This document shows positions 17,143 through 26,341 of a DNA stretch of 64,000 bases, in pieces. Origin of the DNA: JBBRHQ01 sp963738305 (GTDB lineage: Bacteria; Actinomycetota; Thermoleophilia; Solirubrobacterales; 70-9). Under the pieces are notes generated by a model. The model was not told the origin of the DNA. It was given only the letters and a program-made list of their open reading frames with translations, and made no database searches. Made by a program: the position numbers and the translations under genes. The first letter of the stretch is position 1. Each line of letters opens with the position of its first letter. The stretch spans positions 124,001-188,000 of the forward strand of contig CAVTVU010000001.1 of NCBI GenBank assembly GCA_963738305.1, read 5' to 3'.

Positions 17143-18225
17143 CTAGCCCTCCGTTCCCTCGGCAACGGCCGCCGCCACCTTCTCGGCCGGTCGCCCGGCC
17201 TCGATGTGCTCGACCGGCTTCTCGGTGATCTCCCGTACCCGTCCGACCAGGTCCTGCTCGAGCCAGCGCGAGGTCTCCCCGGCGAAGGTCGAGATCAGCA
17301 CCTCGTCGATGCGGTAATGGTGGATCGCGTTGCGGACCGCGTGGAAGGGATCGGGGCTCATCGGCTGGCCGGTCGCGTCGATCTCGTTGCGGTAGAGCTC
17401 GGCCAGGGTCGAGGCGAGGTCGCGGCAGACCTGCTCGCGCTCGATCTCCTCCGAGCGCGGGCAGACGATCGTGTAACGGTGGGGGCGCTCGGCAGCTCGG
17501 TCCTTGAGCCGAGCGACGAGGTCGGGCGTGGCGACCGTCTGGGTGGCGACGACCAGGGTGTGGATCACGTCCCACCGGATCGAGTCGTCCTCGATCCGCA
17601 CCTGGATGTGGGTGACGGCGGTATCGGGCTCGAAGCGGTCCCGGGCCCACTCGACCAGATCCTTGCGGGTCAGCCCGAAGCGGGACTCATAGAGGCAGGA
17701 GAGCAGCACCTCCCCCGGCTCGTGCGCCCGCACGGCGTCGTCGAGCGCCAGGGCGGGGTCCGTGTCCATCACCTCGCCGACCGAGTCCAGCCCGAACTCC
17801 GAGAGCACCGCCATCGTCACGTCAACGCGGCTGCGGGCCGCGTCACGGATCTCGCCGGTGTCGATCAGCTGCCCCGCGGCGGGCTGGTTCTGGGGCGCGA
17901 CGACGGCGATGTATGGGGCCTCGGGGGCACGCTCGCGCGCCGCTCCCAGCAGCTTGCGCCCGCCCGCGACCTCGTTGAGGAAGATCAGCAGGGGTCGGCC
18001 TTCGGGGGCCGGCGGCGGCGTCTCCGGGCCCTCGGGGGAGGCGACTGTCTCCGACTGCTCGGAGGGGGCCGGCTCCTGCAGCTCGGGGTCGGGCTGGATA
18101 CCGCCCTCGCTGGTACGCGGCGGCTCCTCGGCCGGGACCTCGGGTGCGTCGGGGGCCGACCCGGGGGAATCGGGCTCATCAGCAGGCACGACGGGTGCCT
18201 GGGGAGAGGTGGGCGACTCGCTCAC
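17143..18225 (-). CDS. double universal-stress-like protein encoded inside the oxidase operon
   Basis: 360 aa: an acidic, Pro/Glu-rich disordered N-terminus (about residues 1-75) and two USP-like alpha/beta domains (about 76-205 and 210-350). The second ends with DEVLISTFAGETSRWLEQDLV, shared with the protein at 12835. GTG 18225 overlaps the coxA stop by 4 nt (GTGA) and its stop is 2 nt before coxC, so it is translated as part of the oxidase operon. Role unknown; a link to respiratory state is an inference. Confidence 0.7.
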   Translation of the reverse strand: MSESPTSPQAPVVPADEPDSPGSAPDAPEVPAEEPPRTSEGGIQPDPELQEPAPSEQSETVASPEGPETPPPAPEGRPLLIFLNEVAGGRKLLGAARERAPEAPYIAVVAPQNQPAAGQLIDTGEIRDAARSRVDVTMAVLSEFGLDSVGEVMDTDPALALDDAVRAHEPGEVLLSCLYESRFGLTRKDLVEWARDRFEPDTAVTHIQVRIEDDSIRWDVIHTLVVATQTVATPDLVARLKDRAAERPHRYTIVCPRSEEIEREQVCRDLASTLAELYRNEIDATGQPMSPDPFHAVRNAIHHYRIDEVLISTFAGETSRWLEQDLVGRVREITEKPVEHIEAGRPAEKVAAAVAEGTEG

Positions 18226-20126
18226 GTGGTGCCCACCACGGTCGGCTGCGGCGCCGGCACCTCCGCTCCCTCACCAGCCATGATCGCGTGACGCGCCCCC
18301 GGGACGCCGAACTCGTAGGGCCCGCCGACCACCCGCGGGATCTCGTCGAAGTTGAAGATTGGCGGCGGCGAGGAGACCTGCCACTCGATCGTCTTGGCCC
18401 GCCAGGGGTTGGCCTCCGCCCTGGGGCCGAAGCGCCAGCTGACGATCATGTTGTAGAGGAAGACGAGCTGCACCGCGCCGAGCATGAAGGCGAAGATCGA
18501 GATCAGGAGGTTCCACTCGCCGAACTGGGCAGCGTAGTCGGCGACTCGCCGCGGCATCCCGTCCATGCCGATCCAGTGCATCGGAATGAACGTCCCCCAG
18601 GTGCCGATCACGGTGCCCCAGAAATGCACCCGACCGAGCTTCTCGTCGTACATGCGCCCGGTCATCTTCGGGAACCAATGGTAGATGCCGGCGAAGATCG
18701 TGAACACCGAGCCGCCGAAGAGGACGAAGTGGATGTGGGCGACGATGAAGTAGGTGTCGGAGACGTGGATGTCGATCGGCACCATGCCGAGCATCACCCC
18801 GCTGATCCCCCCGATCGTGAAGGTGACGATGAAGGCGAGCGCGAACAGCATCGCCGTCGAGTAGGTGTGGATCTTGCCGAAGTAGAGGGTGCCCAGCCAG
18901 GAGAAGATCTTGATCCCGGTCGGCACGGCGATCAGCAGGGTGGTGATCATCATCGGCACCCGCAGCCAGCTGAACATCCCGGCGACGAACATGTGATGGG
19001 CCCAGACCGAGTAGCTGAGGACGACGATCCCGAGCAGCGCCAGGGCCATCAGCCGGTAGCCGAAGATCGGCTTGCGGGAGTGGGTCGAGATGACCTCGGA
19101 GATGATCCCGAACCCAGGCAACATCATGATGTAGACGGCCGGGTGCGAGTAGAACCAGAAGATGTGCTGGTAGGAGATCACGTCGCCGCCCATCGCCCAC
19201 TGGAAGAAGTTGGTGTGGAGGATGCGGTCGAAGAAGACCATGAACTGGACCCCGGCGATGAACGGGGTCGCGGCGATCACCAGCAGCGAGGTCGAGAGGT
19301 TCGCCCAGACGAGCAGCGGCATTCGCCAGAAGTTCATCCCCGGCGCCCGCATGGTGACGATCGTGACCACGAAGTTGAGCGCGGTGGCGATCGATGAGGC
19401 GCCCGCGAACTGGACCCCGACGTTGAAGAAGGACTGCCCCAGCGGGGCGCCGGTGGAAAGCGGCGCGTAGCCGGTCCAGCCGGCGTCGAAGGCGCCGCCC
19501 GGGCAGAAAAAGCTGCCGATGAACAGCAGCCCGGCAAGGGGCAGCATCCAGAAGCTGAGTGCGTTGAGCCGCGGGAAGGCCATGTCGGGCGCGCCGATCA
19601 TCAGCGGCAGCACGTAGTTGGCGATCCCGGCGAAGACCGGGATCACGAAGACGAAGATCATCAGCGTCGCGTGGGTGGAGAAGAGGCCGTTGTAGGTGCC
19701 GGCGTCGACGATCTGGGTGCCCGGCTGGGCAAGCTCGGCGCGGATCAGCATCGCCAACAGGCCGCCCACGAAGAAGAAGAAGAAGGTGGTGCAGATGTAC
19801 TGGATGCCGATCACCTTGTGGTCGGTGTTGAAGCGGAAGTAGTCCTTCCAGGTCCGCGCCCCGTGCTGGGAATGGTCCTCGGGCCGGGTCGGGAGGCCGG
19901 CTGCCCAGCGGAACCAGTAGTCGAAGCAGCCGAAGCCGATCAGGAAGCCGAGCGGGGCGAGGATCACCGGGACCAACAGCTGCGGGTAGCCGGTCTGCTC
20001 GGTCTGGTAGGCGGGGAGCCCGGAGATCTTGCGCAGGGCGACCACCAGGCCGAAGCCGAAGGCGGCGGCGAGGATGGCGCCGAGGGCGCCCCGATACCAG
20101 CCGGGTTGCTTGACTGCCGCTGCCAT
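18222..20126 (-). CDS. ctaD: cytochrome c oxidase subunit I (A2-type haem-copper oxidase)
   Basis: 634-aa catalytic subunit, unbroken. All ligands are present: haem a His in STHATLM, CuB His and crosslinked Tyr in YSHPAVYI, CuB pair in WAHHMF, and haem a3/a His in VAHIHF. The YS...HPAVY form, which lacks the D-channel Glu of HPEVY, marks the A2 subfamily. Extra N-terminal helices precede the core. It reduces O2 with electrons from CuA of the coxB product at 20143. ATG 20126 is 16 nt after coxB. Useful as an intact control for the coxA-like gene at 7500. Confidence 0.96.
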   Translation of the reverse strand: MAAAVKQPGWYRGALGAILAAAFGFGLVVALRKISGLPAYQTEQTGYPQLLVPVILAPLGFLIGFGCFDYWFRWAAGLPTRPEDHSQHGARTWKDYFRFNTDHKVIGIQYICTTFFFFFVGGLLAMLIRAELAQPGTQIVDAGTYNGLFSTHATLMIFVFVIPVFAGIANYVLPLMIGAPDMAFPRLNALSFWMLPLAGLLFIGSFFCPGGAFDAGWTGYAPLSTGAPLGQSFFNVGVQFAGASSIATALNFVVTIVTMRAPGMNFWRMPLLVWANLSTSLLVIAATPFIAGVQFMVFFDRILHTNFFQWAMGGDVISYQHIFWFYSHPAVYIMMLPGFGIISEVISTHSRKPIFGYRLMALALLGIVVLSYSVWAHHMFVAGMFSWLRVPMMITTLLIAVPTGIKIFSWLGTLYFGKIHTYSTAMLFALAFIVTFTIGGISGVMLGMVPIDIHVSDTYFIVAHIHFVLFGGSVFTIFAGIYHWFPKMTGRMYDEKLGRVHFWGTVIGTWGTFIPMHWIGMDGMPRRVADYAAQFGEWNLLISIFAFMLGAVQLVFLYNMIVSWRFGPRAEANPWRAKTIEWQVSSPPPIFNFDEIPRVVGGPYEFGVPGARHAIMAGEGAEVPAPQPTVVGTT

Positions 20127-20142
20127 CAGATGAGAGCCTCCA

Positions 20143-20934
20143 TTATGCCCCGCCTGCCCCGACCGGTGTCTCCGAATGAACTTCGTTGGTCTCGGTGATC
20201 GACTGGGCCAGGCCGGAGGGGACCTTCTCGGGTAGCCGGGCGACCCACTTGCGGAACTGCGGCGGGGACTCGACCACGACCTTTGCCCGCATCGTCGCGT
20301 GACCGAAGCCGCAGAGCTCGGTGCAGACGAGCTGGTAGGTCCCGATCCGGTCGGGGGTGACCACCGCCGTGGTCGTGATCCCCGGGACGTTGTCCTTCTT
20401 GATCCGCCACTCCGGCACCCAGAATGAGTGGATCACGTCCTGGGCGTGCATCTTGAACTGGACCTGCCGGTTGACCGGCACGTGCAGATCGCCCTGCGAC
20501 CACTTGTCGCCCTTGCCGGGGTAGCCGAAGCTCCACGCGTACTGCTGGGAGAAGACGTCGACCGTCATCGCGTTGGGGTCGTGCTTCTCGATGTTGTTGA
20601 GGACGTCCCAGCTGTAGCCGGCGCCGAACAGGACGATCACCGTGGGGATCAGCGTCCAGGCGACCTCCAGCCGCGTGTTGCCGTGGATCGGCTCGCCGTC
20701 GGACTCATCGCCCGGCTTCGCCCTGAACTTGTAGAGGGCGTAGGCGAGCATCACGATCACCAGCGAGAAGACCACGCAGGAGAGCACGATCATCACGTCG
20801 AGCAGGGTGTCGATCTTCGGCGCGGCCGTCGAGCCCTCCTGGCCGTCCCAGTTGATGGAGACCATCACGGCCGACATCACGGCCGCGAGGGCGACGGTGG
20901 CGGCGAGCATCTTCGCTATCGGCAGACGGCCCAT
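20143..20934 (-). CDS. ctaC: cytochrome c oxidase subunit II with intact CuA site
   Basis: 263-aa exported subunit: two membrane spans (DVMIVLSCVVFSLVIVMLAYAL is the second), a cupredoxin domain, and an intact CuA motif VCTELCGFGHATM with the upstream His in DVIHSFW. It has no fused cytochrome c, so a separate donor such as the lipoprotein at 11210 is needed. First gene of the operon; ATG 20934. The short C-terminal tail is Ser/Thr/Glu-rich. Confidence 0.94.
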   Translation of the reverse strand: MGRLPIAKMLAATVALAAVMSAVMVSINWDGQEGSTAAPKIDTLLDVMIVLSCVVFSLVIVMLAYALYKFRAKPGDESDGEPIHGNTRLEVAWTLIPTVIVLFGAGYSWDVLNNIEKHDPNAMTVDVFSQQYAWSFGYPGKGDKWSQGDLHVPVNRQVQFKMHAQDVIHSFWVPEWRIKKDNVPGITTTAVVTPDRIGTYQLVCTELCGFGHATMRAKVVVESPPQFRKWVARLPEKVPSGLAQSITETNEVHSETPVGAGGA

Positions 20935-21008
20935 CTGGCGAGCGGGATTCTATTGATCCGGCGGCGTCAGGCCATCCGCTCTCGCGTGACTGATCGCACA
21001 AGCGAAGC

Positions 21009-22550
21009 TCATGGCTTGGGAAGGTCTCCGAGCCAGCCCTCGGAGGCGGCGAGCACCCCGCGCGCAACGCCCTCCCAGCTCCACAGCTCCCTGGTCGTTC
21101 GCACCAGCGCCCCCCGTGCGATCTCGCGAGTTTCCGGGTCGAGGGCCAGCCAGGCGCTCAGCCGGCCGGCGATGCCCTCGACCGCGCCCTCGGAGACGGG
21201 GAAGGAGATCAGGGGCGCGACCGCGTCCGGCAGCGCCGGGGCGAGCTGGCGAGAGACCTCCTGCATCCCGGAGTGGGCGGCGGAGACCGGCAGCACCCCG
21301 CAGGCGGCAGCCTCCACCGCAACCATCCCGAAGGCCTCGGGGAAGGTGCTGGGCATGACAAGGGCCTCGGCGGCCGGGATCAACTCGGCGACCTCGTCGT
21401 GCTCGACCCGCCCGGCGAAGGAGACCGACCCGGCGGCGGCCTCGGCGGCCCGCATGTACTCGGCCCCGGGATCCTCGAGGAAGCCGGAGAGGATCGGCAG
21501 CGACGCCGGCTCGCCGCCCTCAAGGCCGCGACCGAGCCGGGCCACCTGGCGCGCGCCGGCGATATCGCCGCCGGCGAGGGCGTCGAAGAGGTGGCGAAGG
21601 CCGGCGGCGAACTCGCCGAAGCCGGCGATCAGCAGCCGGGCGCCGGGGTTCTCTGCGTGGACGAGCGGCCAGCCGGCGAGCAGCAGGTCGACGCCCTTGG
21701 AGACGATCAGCTTGCCGACGAAGATCACTCGCGGACCGTCCGCGGCCGCGTACTCGCGGATCGCGGGGGCAGCCAGCGAGACGTCGCGCCCGAAAGCGCC
21801 GTTCCCCGGCTCGCGCTCGATCTCCTGCGCCAGGTCCTCCAGTCCCGCCCGCGCCTCGCTTGCCTCGGTCTCGCACAGGGGGCGGAAGCGGTTGACGTCG
21901 ACGCCTGGCGGGCCGAGCCGCGTTCTTTTCTCGAGCCCGAGGCCGGGAAGCGCCGCCCAGAGGCTCTCGGCGGTGTGGCGGGACCCGACCAGGATCGCCG
22001 CGGCGGCCTCGACCCCTTCGCGGGCATAGGGGGCGAACCGCTCCGGGTTCGCCTTGACCGTGTACTCAAGGGCGGAGCCGTGGACCTTGGCGGCGAAATC
22101 CAGGCCGGAGCGGGCGAGGATCGCCGGGCCCATCACCAGGTGGTTGGCGAGGGCCGCCTCGATCCCTCCTGCGGCCGCGCTGACGTTGGACACCGCGGCG
22201 ACGTTGGCGCTCAGGTACCGCTCGATCTCCTCGTCGCCGAGTTGGTCGAAGACCCGTGCCTCGAAGCCCTCGTAGTCGTCCTGAACGTAGAGCGGCAGCA
22301 GGCCGCCGATCTCGGGCAGGTAGGCGGTCACGGAGCCTGCGCCGGCGGGCTCTCGCAGCTCCTCTACCTCCAGCTCATCCGCCTCCCAGCGCCCCACCGC
22401 GTTCACCCATTCCAGCTCCCCGGCGTCGGTGTCCTGACAGAGCAGGTGGACCTCGTTTCCCAGGCCGGCCAGCGCCTGGGCCAGGTTGGCGTTGTAGATG
22501 TTGCTGCCGGTTCCGCGCAGCAGGTAGCCGTGGAAGATCAGGACGCGCAT
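21009..22550 (-). CDS. GT4-family glycosyltransferase
   Basis: 513-aa cytoplasmic GT-B glycosyltransferase. The N-terminal donor/acceptor loop is GYLLRGTGSNIYNANLAQAL, and the C-terminal nucleotide-sugar site is PSTFPEAFGMVAVEAAACGVLPV with the EX7E arrangement. ATG 22550 starts right before the first beta-strand (MRVLIFHG). A TAGCTT hexamer on the minus strand lies 11 nt upstream, overlapping the divergent promoter of the zinc-ribbon gene. Acceptor unknown. Confidence 0.85.
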   Translation of the reverse strand: MRVLIFHGYLLRGTGSNIYNANLAQALAGLGNEVHLLCQDTDAGELEWVNAVGRWEADELEVEELREPAGAGSVTAYLPEIGGLLPLYVQDDYEGFEARVFDQLGDEEIERYLSANVAAVSNVSAAAGGIEAALANHLVMGPAILARSGLDFAAKVHGSALEYTVKANPERFAPYAREGVEAAAAILVGSRHTAESLWAALPGLGLEKRTRLGPPGVDVNRFRPLCETEASEARAGLEDLAQEIEREPGNGAFGRDVSLAAPAIREYAAADGPRVIFVGKLIVSKGVDLLLAGWPLVHAENPGARLLIAGFGEFAAGLRHLFDALAGGDIAGARQVARLGRGLEGGEPASLPILSGFLEDPGAEYMRAAEAAAGSVSFAGRVEHDEVAELIPAAEALVMPSTFPEAFGMVAVEAAACGVLPVSAAHSGMQEVSRQLAPALPDAVAPLISFPVSEGAVEGIAGRLSAWLALDPETREIARGALVRTTRELWSWEGVARGVLAASEGWLGDLPKP

Positions 22551-22561
22551 CGCTGCCGGGC

Positions 22562-22574
22562 AAGCTATTAGTCT
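22562..22574. promoter_or_regulatory. overlapping divergent -10 elements
   Basis: AAGCTATTAGTCT carries TAGCTT on the minus strand (22567-22562, 11 nt before the glycosyltransferase ATG) and TAGTCT on the plus strand (22569-22574, 8 nt before ATG 22583). Both transcripts would have very short or no leaders. Confidence 0.45.
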
Positions 22575-22582
22575 GTGCGGCG

Positions 22583-22858
22583 ATGAATTCCGAGCAGACC
22601 TACCGGCTGCGCGCCCCGGCCTCGGGCCGTGAGGCAATCGCCGCCGTGGAGCCGGGCGCGAGCTACGTCGACCGCGAGACCGGCGAGGAGCTTCGCCCGG
22701 TCGCACGGACCCTGCCCCTGGCCCCGTCAGCCTCAGCCCTGCCGCGGACCCCGGACAACCTCCGGGCCTGCCGCCGCTGCGATCAGCTGATCGGCCTCGA
22801 CGTCAGCGATTGCCCCTACTGCGGGCTGCGCCAGGCCGCCCTGGACGGCAGCTCCTGA
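22583..22858 (+). CDS. small zinc-ribbon protein
   Basis: 91 aa ending in a Cys4 zinc ribbon, CRRCDQLIGLDVSDCPYCG (residues about 65-84). The N-terminal half (MNSEQTYRLRAPASG) is uncharacterised. Probable leaderless ATG. Its TGA overlaps the next ATG by one base (TGATG), so it is translationally coupled to a lipoprotein gene. Function unknown. Confidence 0.7.
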   Translation: MNSEQTYRLRAPASGREAIAAVEPGASYVDRETGEELRPVARTLPLAPSASALPRTPDNLRACRRCDQLIGLDVSDCPYCGLRQAALDGSS

Positions 22859-23310
22859 TGGGTCTCACCCACCGCCTCGCCCGCGGCGGCGCCGCGGTCC
22901 TTCTCGCCGCTCTGGCGCTCGCGGTGGCCGGCTGCGGGAGTGACGAGGAGACGACCACGGTGACCGAGACGACGGAGCCGACGACCACCCAATCGACGAC
23001 GACCTCGGAGCCGACCACAACCGAGTCGACCACGACCGGTGAGGACAACGGCGGCGTCGGCCCGACCGAGACCACGAACGAGTCGACGACCACCGAAGAC
23101 AACGGCGGGGGCGGCGGAGTTGGGCCGGACGACAGCTCGGGCGGCAGCGGAGGCACGGGGTCAGGCGGAAGCGGCTCGGGCGGCTCCGGCGCCGGCAAAC
23201 CCGACTCGTCAAAGCCCGACTCGGCGAGCAACGACCTGCCCCCGGAGCCCGGCACCCCGCAGGCGAAGTTCGAGCAGTACTGCAACCAGCACCCCGGCGC
23301 GTGCGGTTGA
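22858..23310 (+). CDS. Thr/Gly-rich lipoprotein
   Basis: 150 aa. A hydrophobic signal with lipobox AVAGC precedes a low-complexity stalk: repeats of TTT spaced by E/S/P/Q (residues about 27-80), then GGSGG runs (about 85-120). The short conserved end contains TPQAKFEQYCNQHPGACG with two Cys. The stalk looks like a cell-wall spacer. Coupled to the zinc-ribbon gene. No family recognised. Confidence 0.65.
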   Translation: MGLTHRLARGGAAVLLAALALAVAGCGSDEETTTVTETTEPTTTQSTTTSEPTTTESTTTGEDNGGVGPTETTNESTTTEDNGGGGGVGPDDSSGGSGGTGSGGSGSGGSGAGKPDSSKPDSASNDLPPEPGTPQAKFEQYCNQHPGACG

Positions 23311-23378
23311 AAAAGCAGTAGACGGAGCCGCTCGTTTCCGGCCCCGCAATGTCGCCGGCGCGAGATACTGCGCAGGCG

Positions 23379-23588
23379 ATGTCGCAGGCGAACATGGACA
23401 GGCTGAGAGCGTTTTTGGAGACCTGGGATCTAGAGGCCCTGGAACGCGGCGAGGCTGGTGCGGACATGTCGATTTACGACGCCGGAGTGATCTACGAGGA
23501 CCACAACCTGCCGGACCACGCCCGGGAGACATATCGTGGCCACGAGGGAGTGTTGCGGGCGACTCAGCGGTGGGGCGCCTGCGGCTAG
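23379..23588 (+). pseudogene. truncated SnoaL-like (NTF2-fold) fragment
   Basis: MSQANMDRLRAFLETWDLEAL and VIYEDHNLPDHARETYRGHEGVLRATQRW match the first half of the very common actinobacterial SnoaL-like proteins of about 130 aa, but the frame ends after about 70 residues, 16 bp before a convergent gene. An upstream ATG at 23349 adds ten residues. Either a deleted gene or a shift that hides nothing, because no continuation is visible in other frames. Confidence 0.55.
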
Positions 23589-23604
23589 TAGACGACGAAG
23601 CGAT

Positions 23605-24357
23605 TCAGCGCTGGCGGGGCTTCTTGATCAGCGTCGCGGTGTAGAGGAGCCGCGAGTTGGTGAAGTAACAGCCGTACTGGCGCTTCGTCCCGACTCGGAC
23701 CTGCGCGTGGCTGTACTTCTGAATCTCGTTGTCGTCGCACCTGGTGGACTTGCGGCTGGAGCGCCAGGTGTTGTTGTCGGAGAGATTGATCGCCCAGTTC
23801 GGCGCCCAGGTGGGCAGGCTCAGGGCGACCATCTGACCCGGAATTACGTTGAGCGGGTGATCAAGCGTGAAGGTCGGGGTCTGGCCGAAGTACCCGTTCA
23901 GCTGCTCCAGTGGGCTCTGGCGGACCAGCTTGTAGACAGGCGGGTTCTTCTTGCGCTTCTTCACCTTGCGCAGGATCGAGATCCGGGCCTCCGATGGCGA
24001 GCCGTAGAAGTCGTTGAAGAACTTGCGCTCCTTGGAGGTCGGCCTCGAGAGCGTGATCGACCACGCGACGATCTTGCCGGCGAAGGGAACCTGGTAGGGC
24101 TTGACGTCGTTGCCGGCAAGCGACTGGAAGAGTGTCGCCTTCCCCACTGCCTGGCACTCCTTGATGACGACCGTCCTGCCGCCGATCACCCGACTCTTCG
24201 CCGGGCAGGCGGGCTCGGGACTGCTCGCCGTCTTCCCCAGGACCGTCTTGAAGAGCGGCGCCGAGTCTGCGCTGTCCGCCCAGGCGACGACTGCGAGGCC
24301 GCCGAGCAGGCATGCGGCGGCGGCCGCTGCGAGCAGGGCGCGGGCGCGACTGGGCAT
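23605..24357 (-). CDS. secreted protein of unknown function
   Basis: 250 aa. Signal peptide ARALLAAAAAACLLGGLAVVAWA from ATG 24357. The mature part has four Cys in two spaced pairs (ACPAKS...IKEC, RCDDNE...YGCYF), a Lys-rich loop (VKKRKKNPP), and beta-rich segments such as MVALSLPTWAPNWAINLSDN. It resembles secreted proteins repeated in Solirubrobacterales genomes, but I cannot name a domain. Monocistronic, convergent to the SnoaL fragment. Confidence 0.65.
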   Translation of the reverse strand: MPSRARALLAAAAAACLLGGLAVVAWADSADSAPLFKTVLGKTASSPEPACPAKSRVIGGRTVVIKECQAVGKATLFQSLAGNDVKPYQVPFAGKIVAWSITLSRPTSKERKFFNDFYGSPSEARISILRKVKKRKKNPPVYKLVRQSPLEQLNGYFGQTPTFTLDHPLNVIPGQMVALSLPTWAPNWAINLSDNNTWRSSRKSTRCDDNEIQKYSHAQVRVGTKRQYGCYFTNSRLLYTATLIKKPRQR

Positions 24358-24543
24358 GTGCGAGCGAAAGCCGTGGGTCACGATCTCAGCTACCAACACC
24401 GCTCAGGGACGAGTGTTGCGGCCCTGGATTCTGCCCATCGGCGCCGTTCGGTGCCTCGATCCCGCCGCCCCTGCACGATCCCCGCCAGCCGCCGGATCGC
24501 ATCATCCGTGCGGCGGCTCACGGAGCCGATCCCGCTCCGGGAC

Positions 24544-24549
24544 TAGGAT
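24544..24549 (+). promoter_or_regulatory. -10 hexamer TAGGAT of the ABC exporter operon
   Basis: TAGGAT followed by 8 nt and ATG 24558, the leaderless spacing found repeatedly in this window. The upstream 200 bp to the divergent secreted-protein gene hold no other recognised element. Confidence 0.45.
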
Positions 24550-24557
24550 CAGCGCCG

Positions 24558-25556
24558 ATGCCTGCGATCGTGGTGGAGAGGCTGGAGCGCGCCTTCGGAG
24601 AGGTGCTCGCAGTACAGGGCGTCGACCTCGAGGTCGCAGAAGGCGAGATCTACGGCTTCCTCGGCCCCAACGGCGCCGGCAAGACGACCACGGTGCGGAT
24701 GCTGACCACCCTGCTGCTGCCGACCGGGGGCCGCGCCGCGGTCGCCGGGCACGACGTGGTCGCCGAGGCGCGCGAGGTGCGCCGCACGATCGGCGTCGCC
24801 CTCCAGGAGGCGGCGCTCGACCCGTTGATGACCGGCCGCGAGCTGATCCGCCTCCAGGCGACGCTGCAGGGGATCCCCACCGAGGAGGGCAAGCGGCGCG
24901 CCGACGACCTGCTCGACCGGGTCGGCCTCGTGCACGCGGCCAACCGCCGGGTGGGCACCTACTCGGGGGGGATGAAGCGCCGGCTCGACCTGGCCGCCGC
25001 CCTGGTCCACGAGCCTCGTGTGCTCTTCCTCGACGAGCCCACAACCGGCCTCGACCCGGTCAGCCGCAAGTCGATCTGGGAGGAAGTCTCGAGCCTCAAC
25101 CGCGAGGGCACCACTGTGTTCCTGACCACCCAGTACCTGGAGGAGGCCGACCAGCTCGCCAACCGGGTCGGGATCATCGACCAGGGCCGGATCGTCGCCG
25201 AGGGCACCCCGACCTCGTTGAAGGCCGACCTCGGCAAGCCTCACATCGAGCTGGTGCTCGCCGACGGCTCCATCGAGCACGCCGGAGAGGTCTGCGGCAG
25301 CGTCGGCAGGGTCCTCCCCTCCAAGGACGGCAAGGTCCTGGTCGAGGTCGAGCACGGCCCTTCCGACATCGCGCGAGTGGTCGTCGCCCTCGACGAGGCG
25401 GGGATCGCGGTCGAGTCGCTGGAGCTGGTCCAGCCGACCCTCGACGACGTCTTCGTGGAGAAGACCGGCTACCACCTCGAGGGCGACAACGAGGCTGACG
25501 GTTTGGGCACGGAGGCGGCTCCCGAGGCCGAGCCGGAGGGGACGGCCGCGGCTTGA
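24558..25556 (+). CDS. ABC-2-type exporter ATPase (DrrA-like)
   Basis: 332-aa ATP-binding subunit with Walker A GPNGAGKTT, signature YSGGMKRR, Walker B VLFLDEPTTGLD and the H-loop region TTQYLEEAD. The C-terminal extension, with VQPTLDDVFVEKTG, is typical of daunorubicin-resistance (DrrA) ATPases. It powers the two permeases that follow; the gene ends in TTGA overlapping the first permease start. Substrate unknown. Confidence 0.92.
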   Translation: MPAIVVERLERAFGEVLAVQGVDLEVAEGEIYGFLGPNGAGKTTTVRMLTTLLLPTGGRAAVAGHDVVAEAREVRRTIGVALQEAALDPLMTGRELIRLQATLQGIPTEEGKRRADDLLDRVGLVHAANRRVGTYSGGMKRRLDLAAALVHEPRVLFLDEPTTGLDPVSRKSIWEEVSSLNREGTTVFLTTQYLEEADQLANRVGIIDQGRIVAEGTPTSLKADLGKPHIELVLADGSIEHAGEVCGSVGRVLPSKDGKVLVEVEHGPSDIARVVVALDEAGIAVESLELVQPTLDDVFVEKTGYHLEGDNEADGLGTEAAPEAEPEGTAAA

Positions 25557-26341
25557 GCGGGCCCGCGGCGAACCTCCGGGTCGTGCGGTCGCTGGGAATG
25601 CGATCGATTCGCCAGACCTTCCGCCGCCCGCAGCTGATCGCCCCGATCATCCTCTTCCCGACCCTGCTGCTGGCGATCCAGACCGGCGGTGCCGGCGCCG
25701 CCGTCGACCTGCCCGGCTTCCCGCCCGTGCAGAGCTTCCTCCAGTTCATGCTGGCCGGAGCGATGATGCAGTCGCTGATGCTGGCCGGCAACAGCGGCGG
25801 CATCGCCCTGGCGGTGGACATAGAGATGGGCTTCACCGACCGCCTCTTCGCCGCGCCGATCTCCCGCTTCTCGATCGTCCTCGGCCGGCTCGCCGGCGTG
25901 GCGGCACTGGGGCTCCTCGCCGGGGCCTGGTTCCTCGCGATCGGGCTGATCTTCGGCGTCACGATCGAGGGCGGCGTGCTGGGCGCGGTGGTGGCCCTGG
26001 CTTTGGTCGCCGCATCGGCGATCGCGATCGGCGGCCTCGGCTCCGCCGTCGCCCTACGAACCGGGAGCGCCAGCGTGGTGCAGGGGTTCTTCCCGCTCGT
26101 CTTTGTGGTCCTCTTCCTCTCCACCGCCTTCTTCCCCCAGGATCTGATGGTCGAGCCGGCCAAGTCGATCGCCGCCTACAACCCGCTCAGCTTCATCGTC
26201 AACGGCATCCGCGACCCGATCGTTTACGGGAACTCCGGGACCGACGTGCTGAAGGCGGTTGCATCGATCGCGGCGATCGGGCTGCTGGGGCTGGCGATGA
26301 GCGCTTCGGCGCTGCGCCACAGGCTGAGGACGGGCGGATGA
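25553..26341 (+). CDS. ABC-2-type permease 1 (DrrB-like)
   Basis: 262 aa, TTG start overlapping the ATPase TGA. Six helices are predicted; the family segment AAYNPLSFIVNGIRDPIV precedes the last one. It ends with TGA overlapping the next ATG (ATGA, 26338). It pairs with permease 2 as a heterodimeric exporter. Confidence 0.87.
   Translation: MSGPAANLRVVRSLGMRSIRQTFRRPQLIAPIILFPTLLLAIQTGGAGAAVDLPGFPPVQSFLQFMLAGAMMQSLMLAGNSGGIALAVDIEMGFTDRLFAAPISRFSIVLGRLAGVAALGLLAGAWFLAIGLIFGVTIEGGVLGAVVALALVAASAIAIGGLGSAVALRTGSASVVQGFFPLVFVVLFLSTAFFPQDLMVEPAKSIAAYNPLSFIVNGIRDPIVYGNSGTDVLKAVASIAAIGLLGLAMSASALRHRLRTGG

Noticed and set aside
22959..23110. ACC/ACG-rich simple repeat
   Set aside because: It is the coding sequence of the Thr-rich stalk of the lipoprotein, not an independent repeat element.
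23349..23588. Full-length SnoaL-like gene
   Set aside because: The second half of the fold is missing in all frames before the convergent gene.
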